Shown here one piece after another: positions 34,752-42,940 of a stretch of DNA of 54,833 nt. The first letter of the stretch is position 1. Each line of letters starts with the position of its first letter. The DNA lies in contig CAZLEF010000044.1 in NCBI GenBank assembly GCA_964558465.1, forward strand, positions 1 to 54,833, read 5' to 3'. Source of the DNA: JACJYC01 sp964558465. Its GTDB lineage: Bacteria; Bacteroidota; Bacteroidia; Chitinophagales; Saprospiraceae. Below the pieces are notes generated by a model. That model was not told the origin of the DNA. It saw only the letters and a program-made list of their open reading frames with translations, and ran no database searches. Position numbers and translations under genes: made by a program.

Positions 34752-35297
34752 ATGGAAAAAAAGATAATAAACATCTTGTTTGTATATTGCCTTATTTGTT
34801 ATTCTTTAGCATGCAAGGCTCAGGATTGCATAGATTCAAAATTACTTACAGCTCTTGTATATATTAAATATAATCCTGATATCAATGAGAAGATAAAAAA
34901 GACCTTCCCCTATTTAATAAAGAAAAAAGAAAACTGGATTGACTTTAAAATCAACGAAGAATTGAGTTTTATACCTATTTATTTTTTTTCTTATAAGCTT
35001 AACGAAGAAACGGTTCGTTTATCAAAGGAGCTGCTTACTGATAGAAAGAAATATAAAGACCAGTATTTCTTTAATTCTTATAAGATTAATATTCTAAGCA
35101 ATTTTTCAAAAACTAAAAATTCAAAAATTATTTTAACTTTATCAAAACCGGTAAACAACTTTTTAATCGTTGAATTTCTTGATGCTGAGGCTAATATTGG
35201 TTCTATAAAAATGGGGCCAGCTCTACAATTATTGTTTATTTTTGATCCAAGCGGGTTGATAAATGATGTATTTACCGCTTCCCCTATTTATAATTGA
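34752..35297 (+). CDS. AT-rich small secreted or lipoprotein-like protein, candidate immunity protein
   Basis: The 181-residue product starts 16 bases after the RHS tip gene. It has a signal peptide with the segment YSLACKAQD, where Cys could be a lipidation site or the cleavage could follow KAQ. The rest is Lys/Ile/Asn-rich, with beta strands (KINILSNFSK, KIILTLSKPVNNFLIVEF). It shares the low GC of the toxin tip and was not recognised. Position, size and matching composition fit an immunity protein against a periplasm-acting toxin. It could alternatively be an unrelated cargo gene. Confidence 0.7.
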   Translation: MEKKIINILFVYCLICYSLACKAQDCIDSKLLTALVYIKYNPDINEKIKKTFPYLIKKKENWIDFKINEELSFIPIYFFSYKLNEETVRLSKELLTDRKKYKDQYFFNSYKINILSNFSKTKNSKIILTLSKPVNNFLIVEFLDAEANIGSIKMGPALQLLFIFDPSGLINDVFTASPIYN

Positions 35298-35316
35298 TTA
35301 TCCCAGCTGCCCTGCT

Positions 35317-35339
35317 ATTTGAAGCCTGCAGCTTCAAAT
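35317..35339. terminator. Hairpin after the RHS/immunity pair
   Basis: A 9-bp perfect stem (ATTTGAAGC / GCTTCAAAT) has a 5-base loop. It begins 19 bases after the stop at 35297, a fitting place for a terminator, although no T-run follows. Confidence 0.45.
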
Positions 35340-35397
35340 CCCTATATTGAGCGAGACGAAAACGAAGAGACTGCATCTCGGCAAGTTTACCTCCGCT

Positions 35398-35432
35398 CCG
35401 CCGGGCCCTTTGTAGTGGGTGATGGCCGGCCA
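35398..35432. repeat. Direct repeat flanking the RHS cassette, right copy
   Basis: This is the right copy of the 35-base repeat at 33112-33146 (CCGCCGGGCCCTTTGTAGTG..., ending GCCGGCCA). It lies between the immunity-candidate gene and the convergent dioxygenase gene. Confidence 0.65.
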
Positions 35433-35444
35433 ACGTCGGGGCAG

Positions 35445-35479
35445 CAGGTGTCGGACACTTCCAAAGTGTCCGACACCTG
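35445..35479. terminator. Long perfect hairpin
   Basis: A 16-bp perfect stem (CAGGTGTCGGACACTT and its complement) has a 3-base loop CCA. It lies between the convergent genes ending at 35297 and 35564. It is of the same class as the 18-bp-stem hairpin at 17897: long, perfect, tiny loop, no T-run. Confidence 0.55.
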
Positions 35480-35563
35480 GAAACCAACCTCACCACCAAT
35501 GGACCATTAGGCCAACGGAAATATTTTAACCAGGGAGAATTTTAAGGAATAGGATTTAGCTCA

Positions 35564-36556
35564 TCACCACCCCTCCAACCCCAACAACTTCCGCCCAAGT
35601 TCATTCAATACCGCCGGGCCGAATTTGGTCTGTTCCCAGTTCCGGGGATCTCCGGGAAAGGCATAACCTTGAGGAGCGATCCTGTTTTTCCAGGAGTTGA
35701 TGCGCCATTCCCGCAGGGCCGTATTGTCCTCTTCAGCCGGCATCATGGAAATATATTGTGCGATCCGCACTTTGTCTTTGGAGAGATTGGGCCGGATGCC
35801 GTGGGGCTGCATGCTGTGAAAGATCAGCAGGTCGCCTGCTTCCATTTTTACTTTGACCAGTTTTTCCTCAAAACCCGTTATATCCGGCTGAAACCGGTTC
35901 CGGTCTGCGGGTTGGGTCAGTTTCCAGGTATCGTAGGTGCGGAACAATTCGGGAATGCACTGGAAACCACCCATATTTTCGTCGGTTTGGTCGGCCAGCG
36001 CCAGGACGCCCTGTACATTTTGCGGTTTGGTTTCGGGGTCATAGTCCCAATGGATAAACCCCTTGTATTCAAAACCCGGCCGGATAGGAAAGTTGAGGTT
36101 GGCCCGGTCGATGGTCACCCATAGTTTTTCGGTACCCCAGATATCGACGAAAGCATCATATACCCGCTGCATCTGGCGGTTGTTCCACAGGTATTGGTTG
36201 TTGTACACTTCAACCATGCCGGTACCGGCCAGCTCTTTCATCTGGATTTCTGCGCGCGGGGCAGTGTACCAGGTGGAAGGATCCTCCGGGTCTTTTTCTT
36301 CAAATTCCCAGATGAACCGGGCCGTTTCCAGGGCCTGCTCTCTGGGCACTGCATGCTTAACAACAATATAGCCGTTTTCAATCCAGAATTTCCAATCCGC
36401 CTCGCTGAGTACACGCAAAGTTTGACCGTTGGATCGGTCGTTCAGCCGGATCCGGCTGCTTTTTGCGGTAGATGGGTTGCCCGGGATATCCTTGTGAGCG
36501 TTGTTGGGCGCCATGGTCGGCGCCATGGTGGGTTGAACCTCGTCCATTTTTGCCAT
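35564..36556 (-). CDS. Phytanoyl-CoA dioxygenase (PhyH) family protein
   Basis: The start at 36556 (MAKMDEV; 330 residues) is preferred. The frame can be opened 31 codons further, but that extension lacks any domain character. The jelly-roll Fe(II)/2-oxoglutarate site is visible: His169 and Asp171 in HWDYDPE, the distal His252 in SMQPHGIRPN, and Arg residues nearby (Arg255, Arg264) that could bind 2-oxoglutarate. The N-terminal 35 residues are Pro/Met-rich and probably disordered. PhyH-family enzymes hydroxylate small molecules or lipids; the substrate is unknown. There is no signal peptide. It converges on the RHS cassette. Confidence 0.87.
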   Translation of the reverse strand: MAKMDEVQPTMAPTMAPNNAHKDIPGNPSTAKSSRIRLNDRSNGQTLRVLSEADWKFWIENGYIVVKHAVPREQALETARFIWEFEEKDPEDPSTWYTAPRAEIQMKELAGTGMVEVYNNQYLWNNRQMQRVYDAFVDIWGTEKLWVTIDRANLNFPIRPGFEYKGFIHWDYDPETKPQNVQGVLALADQTDENMGGFQCIPELFRTYDTWKLTQPADRNRFQPDITGFEEKLVKVKMEAGDLLIFHSMQPHGIRPNLSKDKVRIAQYISMMPAEEDNTALREWRINSWKNRIAPQGYAFPGDPRNWEQTKFGPAVLNELGRKLLGLEGW

Positions 36557-36670
36557 TTTGGTTTTTCGCAATGTACAAATATAGAACATAATGGCGGTCT
36601 GTTCTCTTCCTGAAATACATCTTTTTTTCAACCCGATCAAAATCATCATTCTCCCTGACGTTCATCAGTT

Positions 36671-36678
36671 TAACTTTG
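36671..36678 (+). promoter_or_regulatory. Candidate -7 box of the ELWxSDGT-protein gene
   Basis: TAACTTTG matches the Bacteroidetes -7 consensus TAnnTTTG, 29 bases before the ATG at 36708. The same octamer is found before the caspase gene at 11026. No clear -33 box is visible. Confidence 0.4.
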
Positions 36679-36707
36679 TATATTAGTCCGGAATTTTATC
36701 CGAATAA

Positions 36708-39700
36708 ATGAATACTATGAGACTTTTATTTTTGCTTCTTATCGCGGTTACGGGTTATGTAGGGGAAATAACAGCCCAGGATTTGCTGAAAGACATCAAT
36801 TCGACGAGTCCGATAGGTTCCAACCCCCAATATTTGACCGCCGCAGGCGGCAATTTGTTTTTTGCAGCCTACGGTGACCCCGAATTGGGGACCGAGCTCT
36901 GGAAAACTGACGGCATTTCGGTATCTCTGGTAGCGAATATCAATCCGGGGCCCGCAGGTACGAACAACAGTTCCTCTCCAAAAAGAATGGCAGCCTTTCA
37001 AGACAAGGTTTATTTCGTTGCCGACGACGGGGTCCACGGAGATGAGCTCTGGGTCAGCGACGGCAGCGAAGGCGGAACTTATCTGGTCAAGGATATTTAT
37101 CCCGGGGCCTTCGACGGCGACCCGCTAAACCTGACTCCTGGCAGCGATTGGCTGTACTTCACTGTCGAAGACGGCATAAACGGTCGTGAACTCTGGAGAA
37201 CCAATGGCACAACGGAAGGAACCGTATTGGTGAAAGACATTTTGACAGGAATCGGGGATTCCAACCCCAGTGGGTTGACCATGTGGAATGGCATCCTGTT
37301 TTTCAGCGCCAATGAGGTGGGTACCGGCCGTGAACTCTGGCGCAGCGAGGGTACGACTGCCGACACGCGCAGGGTGCGCGACCTGTACCCCGGGGTTTCA
37401 GACGCCAACCCGAGCTCGCTCACCGTTTTCAAAGATAAACTTTTTTTTGTTGCAAAGCGAAACAATTATTCAGGGCCGGGTCTGTTCATGACTTCCGGCG
37501 ACAGCATAAGCACCAATATTGTAAAACACTTCGGAATTCAAAGTAATAATCCCCGTGACTTGATCGTGGTGAACAACACGCTCTTCTTTTGGGTAAACGG
37601 AACGCCCGGCGGCCCCGTTTACCTTGGAAATGAACTTTGGAAGAGCGACGGCACTTTTGGCGGCACCACCTTGGTCAAGGATATTTATCCGGGGTCTTCT
37701 GGTTCCGTAGATTTTACAAGCGGCATAGAAAAGGCAATACTCGGTAACCAGTTGGTTTTTGTGGCCAATGACGGTGTTCATGGGTACCAACTCTGGATCA
37801 GCGATGGTACAATGCCCGGTACCCATATCATCGAAGAAACCGGCTTTCCCAGGGTGTTGCGGACGGTTGGTAATTCGGTGTTTTTCCAGGCGCATACCCC
37901 CGATCACAAAGGATTGTGGAAAACAGACGGAACAGCTGCGGGAACGATTCCTGTAAGGGATTTTTCCCTTTCTCCGCCTACTTTTTTGATCGCCGGCTAT
38001 ATCCAGGAAGCCATCGCCTTCAACGGTCAGTATTTTTTTACCGGAGACCCGGACCTGAAGGGGCTGGAATTGTGGCGCAGCAATGGTACGGAGGCCGGAA
38101 CTGTTGAGGTATCCGACATTCGCCAGGAAACCGCTTCGAGCACGATAACAGGTTTTGTTCCTTCAGGAAACTACCTCTTCTTCAGTGCCAATGACGGGGT
38201 CCACGGTCAGGAACTCTGGCGTACCGACGGCACATCCGAAGGCACCATCATGTTGTCCGACATTCTGCCGGGTTATCAAAGTTCTAACCCGTCCGAATTG
38301 ACCCAGGTTGGGGATTGGATCTTTTTCTATGCGGTCGATACGATCAGCATCAAAGCCCTCTGGAAAAGCGACGGTACACCAGAAGGTACCGAAAGGTTAA
38401 AAGGTTTTACCCAGGTTAGGTACCTGGTTGCGATGAACGGAATCCTTTACTTCGGCGCCGATGAGGGCCCAACCGGCCTGGAATTGTGGCGAAGCGACGG
38501 CACGCCGGCGGGTACTGTACTGCTGAAAGATATTGACAGTAATCCGTTCACTGATGGATTCTGCAGTTATAACGCACCGGTCGGCGGTTCAAATCCAATA
38601 GTTGCTTTCAATGGACGGCTGCTCTTTTGTGGAGGCGGTGAATTATGGGTCAGCGACGGCACCCCGGAAGGTACAACCTTTTTACAGGATCTTAACCCTG
38701 AGGGGGGGGCTAACCCCGATAATTTTTACCCTTTGGGCGACAAAGTGTTTTTTGTAGCCGGCAACGAAAACTACGACCGTGAGTTATGGAAAACGAATGG
38801 ATTACCCGGGGGCACAATCAATGTATACAATTTTACGGGAATCTTTGTTGGCATTTCTCACCCGTTCGGTTTTTTTGACGCAAACAACTTGCTGTTTCTG
38901 ACCACGTGGGACACGTATGAGTATGAAGAATGGGTAACCGACGGAAATGTATTCGGCACTAAAAAACGGGAAAATTTCCTGACCAATATGATTCCGTACG
39001 GACCGGTTGTTGAAACAGGGTCTGATTTTTTCTTCCCGGGAACAGCCAAAGATGGCTCAACAGGACTTGAGCTCTGGAAAGGCCCGCTGACACCCGGTTC
39101 AACGGCAACCCTGGTGAAGGATATCGTACCCGGGGCTGGAGACAGCGACCTCGGATACCTGACCCTCGCTGATTCTTCCTTGTTTTTTTTCACAGCCGAT
39201 GACGGTGTCCACGGTGTGGAATTGTGGCACAGCGATGGCACTCCGAGCGGCACTTTGATGCAAAAAGATATTTATCCGGGTACATTAGCTTCCAATCCGT
39301 ATTATTTATTTGTCTGGAATAATGCCTTATATTTTGTTGCCAATGAGTTTGATCACGGCATTGAACTCTGGAAATATGCCTTTTCGCCTTTGCCGGTGAC
39401 CTGGCTGGAATTTAACGGCGAACAGATTGGAAAAGATATCCGCCTGTTCTGGCAAACTGCATCGGAACACAACAACCGCGGATTCGAAATCCAGCGCCTC
39501 AACGCCTCCGGCCGGTGGATCAACCTGGATTTTGTAGAGGGCGCCGGAAACACGGACCAGGTCAGCAATTACGTGTATTTCGACCGGCAACCGCAGCCCG
39601 GAACCAATTATTACCGCCTCCGCCAGGTTGACTGGGACGGAAAGGCGGATTATTCCAGGGTCGTCAGCGTTGAGATGCCAGGGATCGCGGTCCGTGTTTA

Positions 39701-39917
39701 TCCCAATCCGGGGCCGGGTGTCTTTTATCTCCAGGCGCCGGAATATCAGGAGGACCTTGAAGTCAACGTTTTCGACTCCACCGGCCGTCCGGTGTCCGTG
39801 CAATTCCTCCGGTCCGGCGAATATCGGCTTGACCTGCAATCCTTCCCGGCTGGAATTTATCTCATTCAAATAAAGACCGGGGAAGAAGTCATGATGATGA
39901 AGGTTCTGAAGGAATGA
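36708..39917 (+). CDS. T9SS-exported ELWxSDGT-repeat surface protein
   Basis: The 1069-residue product has a signal peptide (to about residue 24, EITAQ). About 15 imperfect repeats of 45-70 residues run to about residue 890. Each contains a variant of (E)LW(K/R)(S/T)(D/N)GTxxGT followed by LVKDIxPG and a FFxAxDGxHGxELW strand; they are probably beta-propeller blades. From about 895 a beta domain (WLEFNGEQIGKDIRLFWQT) precedes the T9SS type A sorting domain. That domain starts at VRVYPNPGPGVFYL and ends in MMMKVLKE. The protein is therefore secreted by T9SS and anchored or released at the surface. No enzymatic domain is seen. A second start at 36717 (MRLLFLLL) is equally possible. Confidence 0.92.
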   Translation: MNTMRLLFLLLIAVTGYVGEITAQDLLKDINSTSPIGSNPQYLTAAGGNLFFAAYGDPELGTELWKTDGISVSLVANINPGPAGTNNSSSPKRMAAFQDKVYFVADDGVHGDELWVSDGSEGGTYLVKDIYPGAFDGDPLNLTPGSDWLYFTVEDGINGRELWRTNGTTEGTVLVKDILTGIGDSNPSGLTMWNGILFFSANEVGTGRELWRSEGTTADTRRVRDLYPGVSDANPSSLTVFKDKLFFVAKRNNYSGPGLFMTSGDSISTNIVKHFGIQSNNPRDLIVVNNTLFFWVNGTPGGPVYLGNELWKSDGTFGGTTLVKDIYPGSSGSVDFTSGIEKAILGNQLVFVANDGVHGYQLWISDGTMPGTHIIEETGFPRVLRTVGNSVFFQAHTPDHKGLWKTDGTAAGTIPVRDFSLSPPTFLIAGYIQEAIAFNGQYFFTGDPDLKGLELWRSNGTEAGTVEVSDIRQETASSTITGFVPSGNYLFFSANDGVHGQELWRTDGTSEGTIMLSDILPGYQSSNPSELTQVGDWIFFYAVDTISIKALWKSDGTPEGTERLKGFTQVRYLVAMNGILYFGADEGPTGLELWRSDGTPAGTVLLKDIDSNPFTDGFCSYNAPVGGSNPIVAFNGRLLFCGGGELWVSDGTPEGTTFLQDLNPEGGANPDNFYPLGDKVFFVAGNENYDRELWKTNGLPGGTINVYNFTGIFVGISHPFGFFDANNLLFLTTWDTYEYEEWVTDGNVFGTKKRENFLTNMIPYGPVVETGSDFFFPGTAKDGSTGLELWKGPLTPGSTATLVKDIVPGAGDSDLGYLTLADSSLFFFTADDGVHGVELWHSDGTPSGTLMQKDIYPGTLASNPYYLFVWNNALYFVANEFDHGIELWKYAFSPLPVTWLEFNGEQIGKDIRLFWQTASEHNNRGFEIQRLNASGRWINLDFVEGAGNTDQVSNYVYFDRQPQPGTNYYRLRQVDWDGKADYSRVVSVEMPGIAVRVYPNPGPGVFYLQAPEYQEDLEVNVFDSTGRPVSVQFLRSGEYRLDLQSFPAGIYLIQIKTGEEVMMMKVLKE

Positions 39918-39922
39918 CCGGG

Positions 39923-39956
39923 AGCGGGGGCGAAAGGAAAAAACTTCACCCCCGCT
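39923..39956. terminator. Hairpin after the ELWxSDGT gene
   Basis: An 8-bp stem (AGCGGGGG / CCCCCGCT) with an 18-base loop lies 6 bases after the stop at 39917 and is followed by TTCCTTTCCCGTTTT. It is a plausible intrinsic terminator, although the loop is long. Confidence 0.45.
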
Positions 39957-40008
39957 TCCTTTCCCGTTTTATGGTAAGCGCAGTCGACTCCGTCGTCCGG
40001 ACGCCGAT

Positions 40009-40090
40009 ACCCTCACCCCCCTCCGTCCGACGAAGCCTTTGGCGCAGNNNNNNNNNNCTCACCCCTCTCACCCCTCTCACCCCTCTCACT
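40009..40090. repeat. Intergenic array (CTCACCCCT) with palindrome cut by the gap
   Basis: CCCTCACCCCC is followed by GTCCGACGAAGCC, which is the left arm of the palindrome seen at 4241-4268. The right arm is lost in the N run, after which at least three CTCACCCCT units follow. It lies between convergent genes. Confidence 0.7.
40048..40057. other. Assembly gap (10 N)
   Basis: Ten Ns mark a scaffold join inside a repeat array; the true length is unknown. The linkage of the left and right parts of the window depends on this join. Confidence 0.98.
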
Positions 40091-40676
40091 ACCTAAACAC
40101 CTCCCGCAACTCCACCGTCCCCCCGTAATCCAAATGCGGGCAGGTTTTGGCAATTTCCACCGCTTCTTCCAGGTTTTTGGCCTCGAAGAGGAAATAACCG
40201 GAAATATCATGTTTTTCAAGTTCCGCCGGCGACAGGACAACCCCGCCGTCCTTTTTTGCCAGACGGTAGGCATCTCCATGCAAAGCTTCTCCGCCGGCCC
40301 AGCGTTCCTTTTTCAGATTGGCCACCCAGGCGGAATATTCGCGGAATTGCTGGGCGCCGTCCGCAGGCGGCACGTCGTCGGCCTTGACCAGCAGGGCGTA
40401 CTGCTTCAGGTCGGATTGCGTGGCCACGGCGGAGGCCTGCGGGGCGCCGGCCGACCTGCCCGCAAAAAAACCGGCTGCGACCAGTCCGGCAGCGATCAGC
40501 ACAGCGGTAAAAATCCCGGGTACAGAAGTGCTGAACAGGGGTTTGGGTACAGCGATCAAACCTTCATTTTTCATAGCTTTGACAATTTTGATGAATAAAT
40601 GTAATGGCGGCTTTTCCCCCGAGAATCGATCCGGGGTCGGCCGGTTGTTATTCAGATCCGATTCATGATTTTCCAT
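40089..40676 (-). CDS. Membrane-anchored YciI-domain protein downstream of an ECF sigma factor
   Basis: The 195-residue product begins 3 bases after the sigma-factor stop. Its N-terminal 48 residues are cytoplasmic (MENHESDLNNN...), followed by one membrane helix at about 50-75 (GIFTAVLIAAGLVAAGFFAG). Residues about 90-195 resemble the YCII-related/DGPF domain: KQYALLVKAD, AYRLAKKDGGVVL and GYFLFEAKNLEEAVEIAKTCPHL. YciI domains are normally cytoplasmic and often fused to sigma factors. Here the domain is placed outside the membrane in the position of an anti-sigma factor, so it may sense and control the upstream sigma factor. This is inference from topology and gene order. Confidence 0.78.
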   Translation of the reverse strand: MENHESDLNNNRPTPDRFSGEKPPLHLFIKIVKAMKNEGLIAVPKPLFSTSVPGIFTAVLIAAGLVAAGFFAGRSAGAPQASAVATQSDLKQYALLVKADDVPPADGAQQFREYSAWVANLKKERWAGGEALHGDAYRLAKKDGGVVLSPAELEKHDISGYFLFEAKNLEEAVEIAKTCPHLDYGGTVELREVFR

Positions 40677-40679
40677 CGT

Positions 40680-41228
40680 TCACAATTCAGCGTTCAAAAT
40701 CTGTTTCCGCAGGGTTTCCCTGGCCCTCGACAACTGGCTTTTACTCGTGCCGGCTGAAATGCCGAGCATCCGGGCGATCTCCTCGTGTTTGTACCCTTCT
40801 ACATCGTGCAGCGTCAGCACTGCCCTGAATCCGGGCGGCAAAAGCTGAATAGCGGCCTGCAGATCCAGTTTTTCCGGGTTAAAACCGGGCGGAACCTGGG
40901 CCAAAAGGGCCGCCTCCATGGGTGCATACCGTTGGTTTTGGGTGTTTACGGCACGCCGTCTTTCCCGGGAACGCAGGATCACAAAACCCGATAGCCAGGT
41001 GCGCAATCCGGATTCCCAACGGAATTCCGGCAACCTTTCCACCGCACGCATCCACACCTCCTGCAATACGTCCTCCGCATCGCTTCGGTTCCCATCGGCG
41101 CAATACAGCGCCAGACGCCACAACGCAGCGCCGTGGCGGCGGTAGATCAGTTGAAACACCCATTCATCGCGCGTCAGCAAAAACGCTTCGACGAGTGCCC
41201 GGTCGGTCAGGTCGGATATCGGACGCAT
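40680..41228 (-). CDS. ECF sigma factor
   Basis: The 182-residue product shows region 2 (EVWMRAVERLPEFRWESGLRTWL, with DAEDVLQE just before) and region 4 (LPPGFRAVLTLHDVEGYKHEEIARMLGISAGTSKSQLSRARETLR), including the helix-turn-helix. It is a typical extracytoplasmic-function sigma factor. It forms a two-gene operon with the membrane-anchored YciI protein, which probably regulates it. No target promoter could be identified from this window. Confidence 0.92.
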   Translation of the reverse strand: MRPISDLTDRALVEAFLLTRDEWVFQLIYRRHGAALWRLALYCADGNRSDAEDVLQEVWMRAVERLPEFRWESGLRTWLSGFVILRSRERRRAVNTQNQRYAPMEAALLAQVPPGFNPEKLDLQAAIQLLPPGFRAVLTLHDVEGYKHEEIARMLGISAGTSKSQLSRARETLRKQILNAEL

Positions 41229-41299
41229 TTGTGGATGAGTGAATTTAGAAGGGGTAAAGGTTGCATGACTGTCTGATATTTTTTTATTTTTGGCTTGTT

Positions 41300-41637
41300 A
41301 TGGCAGATGATTGGTCAAATGTTGAAGTTGAATTAATAATCGCAGACTACTTTTCAATGTTGGCTGACGAACTGATGGGATATTCAGTTAATAAGACCCA
41401 GCATAGGAAGATTCTAAAGGCTCTGATCGCTACATCGAAGTCAAAACCACCAAATTAAGCAAGGAGACTCCAATATTTTTCACAAAAAATGAATATAAGT
41501 TTTCTATAATCAGAAGAAAAGATTATCATTTGTATCGATTGTTTAATTTTAGCCAGACACCCAGGTTTTTTAATGTCAACGGGAGTTTTGACGATTTTTG
41601 TAACAAAGAAGCTATTCAATTCAAAGGGTACTTTTAA
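41300..41637 (+). pseudogene. Internally deleted DUF3883-type gene
   Basis: The 5' part (41300-41420) encodes MADDWSNVEVELIIADYFSM and NKTQHRKIL, the N-terminus of a family of HNH/DUF3883-type proteins. After about 41420 the coding continues in another frame: DRYIEVKTTKLS, PIFFTKNEYKFS and HLYRLFNFSQTPRFF, ending at the TAA at 41635-41637. This is the C-terminal DUF3883 nuclease-like domain. The middle of the protein is missing, so one deletion with a frame change explains the structure. The DNA is AT-rich. Such proteins belong to restriction or defence contexts. Confidence 0.72.
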
Positions 41638-41652
41638 CCCAAAATATGAACA

Positions 41653-42771
41653 ATGATGAAAAGCCACCTTCTTCTACTGTTCTATATATTACCTTGCCTC
41701 CTCTTGGGGCAAAATAAATCAAATACGACCCAACCCCTCCGAGTCGGCGTAGTTGGCCTCGTCCACACCCACGTACACTGGATCCTCGGCCGGGAAAAAC
41801 GCGGCGATATCGAGATCGTCGGCATCGTGGAACCCAACCGGGATCTGGCCGAACGCTACGCCCGTCAACATGGCTTCGATATGGCGATCGTATTTAATTC
41901 TATCGAAGAAATGGTTGAAAAAACCCGGCCGGAGGCAGTGACGGCATTCAACACCATCTTCGACCACCTCAGCACTGTGGAGTATTGCGCTCCCCGGGGC
42001 ATCCACGTCATGGTGGAAAAACCCCTGGCAGCCAGCCTCGATCACGCCAAAAAAATGATCCAACTGGCCAATAAACACGGCATCCACCTGCTGACCAACT
42101 ACGAAACCACCTGGTACGGCAGCAATGCCAAGGCTTATCAACTGGTGCACGGAGAAAATGCTATCGGCGAAATCCGCAAAATGGTTTTTCACCACGGCCA
42201 CCCCGGCCCCATCGAGATCGGGTGTAACGCCGAATTCCTGGAATTCCTGACCGACCCGGTCCTGAACGGCGGCGGCGCGCTGACGGATTTTGGCTGTTAC
42301 GGGGCCAACCTCGCTACCTGGTTCATGAAGGGCGAAGAACCCCTGACGGTTTCCTGCATTACCCAGCAGATCAAACCCGACCTTTATCCCAAGGTAGATG
42401 ACGAAGCCACCATTTTATTGACCTATCCCAAAACCCAGGTCGTGATACAGGCTTCCTGGAACTGGCCCTATGGCCGGAAAGACGCGGAGATCTACGGCAA
42501 AACAGGCTTTGTGCAGTGTTTGAACGGGCAGCAAATGTCCATTCTGGAAAACGAAAGAACCGGCCCCTGGCCCTTTAAGGCAGAACCTTTACCCACCGAA
42601 GCCAACGACCCCTTTGCCTACCTGGAAGGCGTAGTGAGAGGGCGAATAAAAATGGACCCTTTTGATCTTTCCGCCCCCGGCAACAACGAGATTGTGATGA
42701 AGATCCTGGAAGCCGCCAAACACTCCGCCAAAACGGGAAAAACGGTGGTTTGGAAGAAATTCTTTAAATAA
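41653..42771 (+). CDS. Secreted Gfo/Idh/MocA-type oxidoreductase
   Basis: The 372-residue product has a signal peptide (to about residue 20, LLLGQ). A Rossmann strand follows (LRVGVVGLVHTHVHW), and the family's EKP motif is at 122-124 (VMVEKPLAAS). The C-terminal alpha/beta domain contains GGGALTDFGCYGAN, typical for the family. The usual GxGxxG is altered to GLVHTH, so the cofactor mode may differ from textbook NAD(P) binding. Members act on sugars or cyclitols. The export signal suggests a periplasmic enzyme, as seen for several Bacteroidetes sugar-processing members. It begins 15 bases after the pseudogene's stop. Confidence 0.88.
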   Translation: MMKSHLLLLFYILPCLLLGQNKSNTTQPLRVGVVGLVHTHVHWILGREKRGDIEIVGIVEPNRDLAERYARQHGFDMAIVFNSIEEMVEKTRPEAVTAFNTIFDHLSTVEYCAPRGIHVMVEKPLAASLDHAKKMIQLANKHGIHLLTNYETTWYGSNAKAYQLVHGENAIGEIRKMVFHHGHPGPIEIGCNAEFLEFLTDPVLNGGGALTDFGCYGANLATWFMKGEEPLTVSCITQQIKPDLYPKVDDEATILLTYPKTQVVIQASWNWPYGRKDAEIYGKTGFVQCLNGQQMSILENERTGPWPFKAEPLPTEANDPFAYLEGVVRGRIKMDPFDLSAPGNNEIVMKILEAAKHSAKTGKTVVWKKFFK

Positions 42772-42780
42772 CAACCTATC

Positions 42781-42940
42781 GAATCAAGCCAAATAATTTG
42801 TTGTTGCGTTGATTTGTTGATTCGTTGATTCGAAGCCTAAAAATCGAATCAATCGACCACGCCGCGGCGTGGCGAATCAATCGAATCAATCGACCACGCC
42901 GCGGCGTGGCGAATCAATCGTATCAATCGAATCAATTACA
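42781..42940. repeat. Intergenic array (GTTGATT, GAATCAATC) with two perfect 16-bp palindromes
   Basis: GTTGATTTGTTGATTCGTTGATTC-type words are followed by GAATCAATC words. Two copies of the perfect palindrome CCACGCCGCGGCGTGG occur at 42857-42872 and 42894-42909, 37 bases apart. The array runs into the stop codon of the minus-strand gene at 42932. A related GACCACGCCGAGGCG with GTTGATTT words occurs at 54740-54783. Confidence 0.92.
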
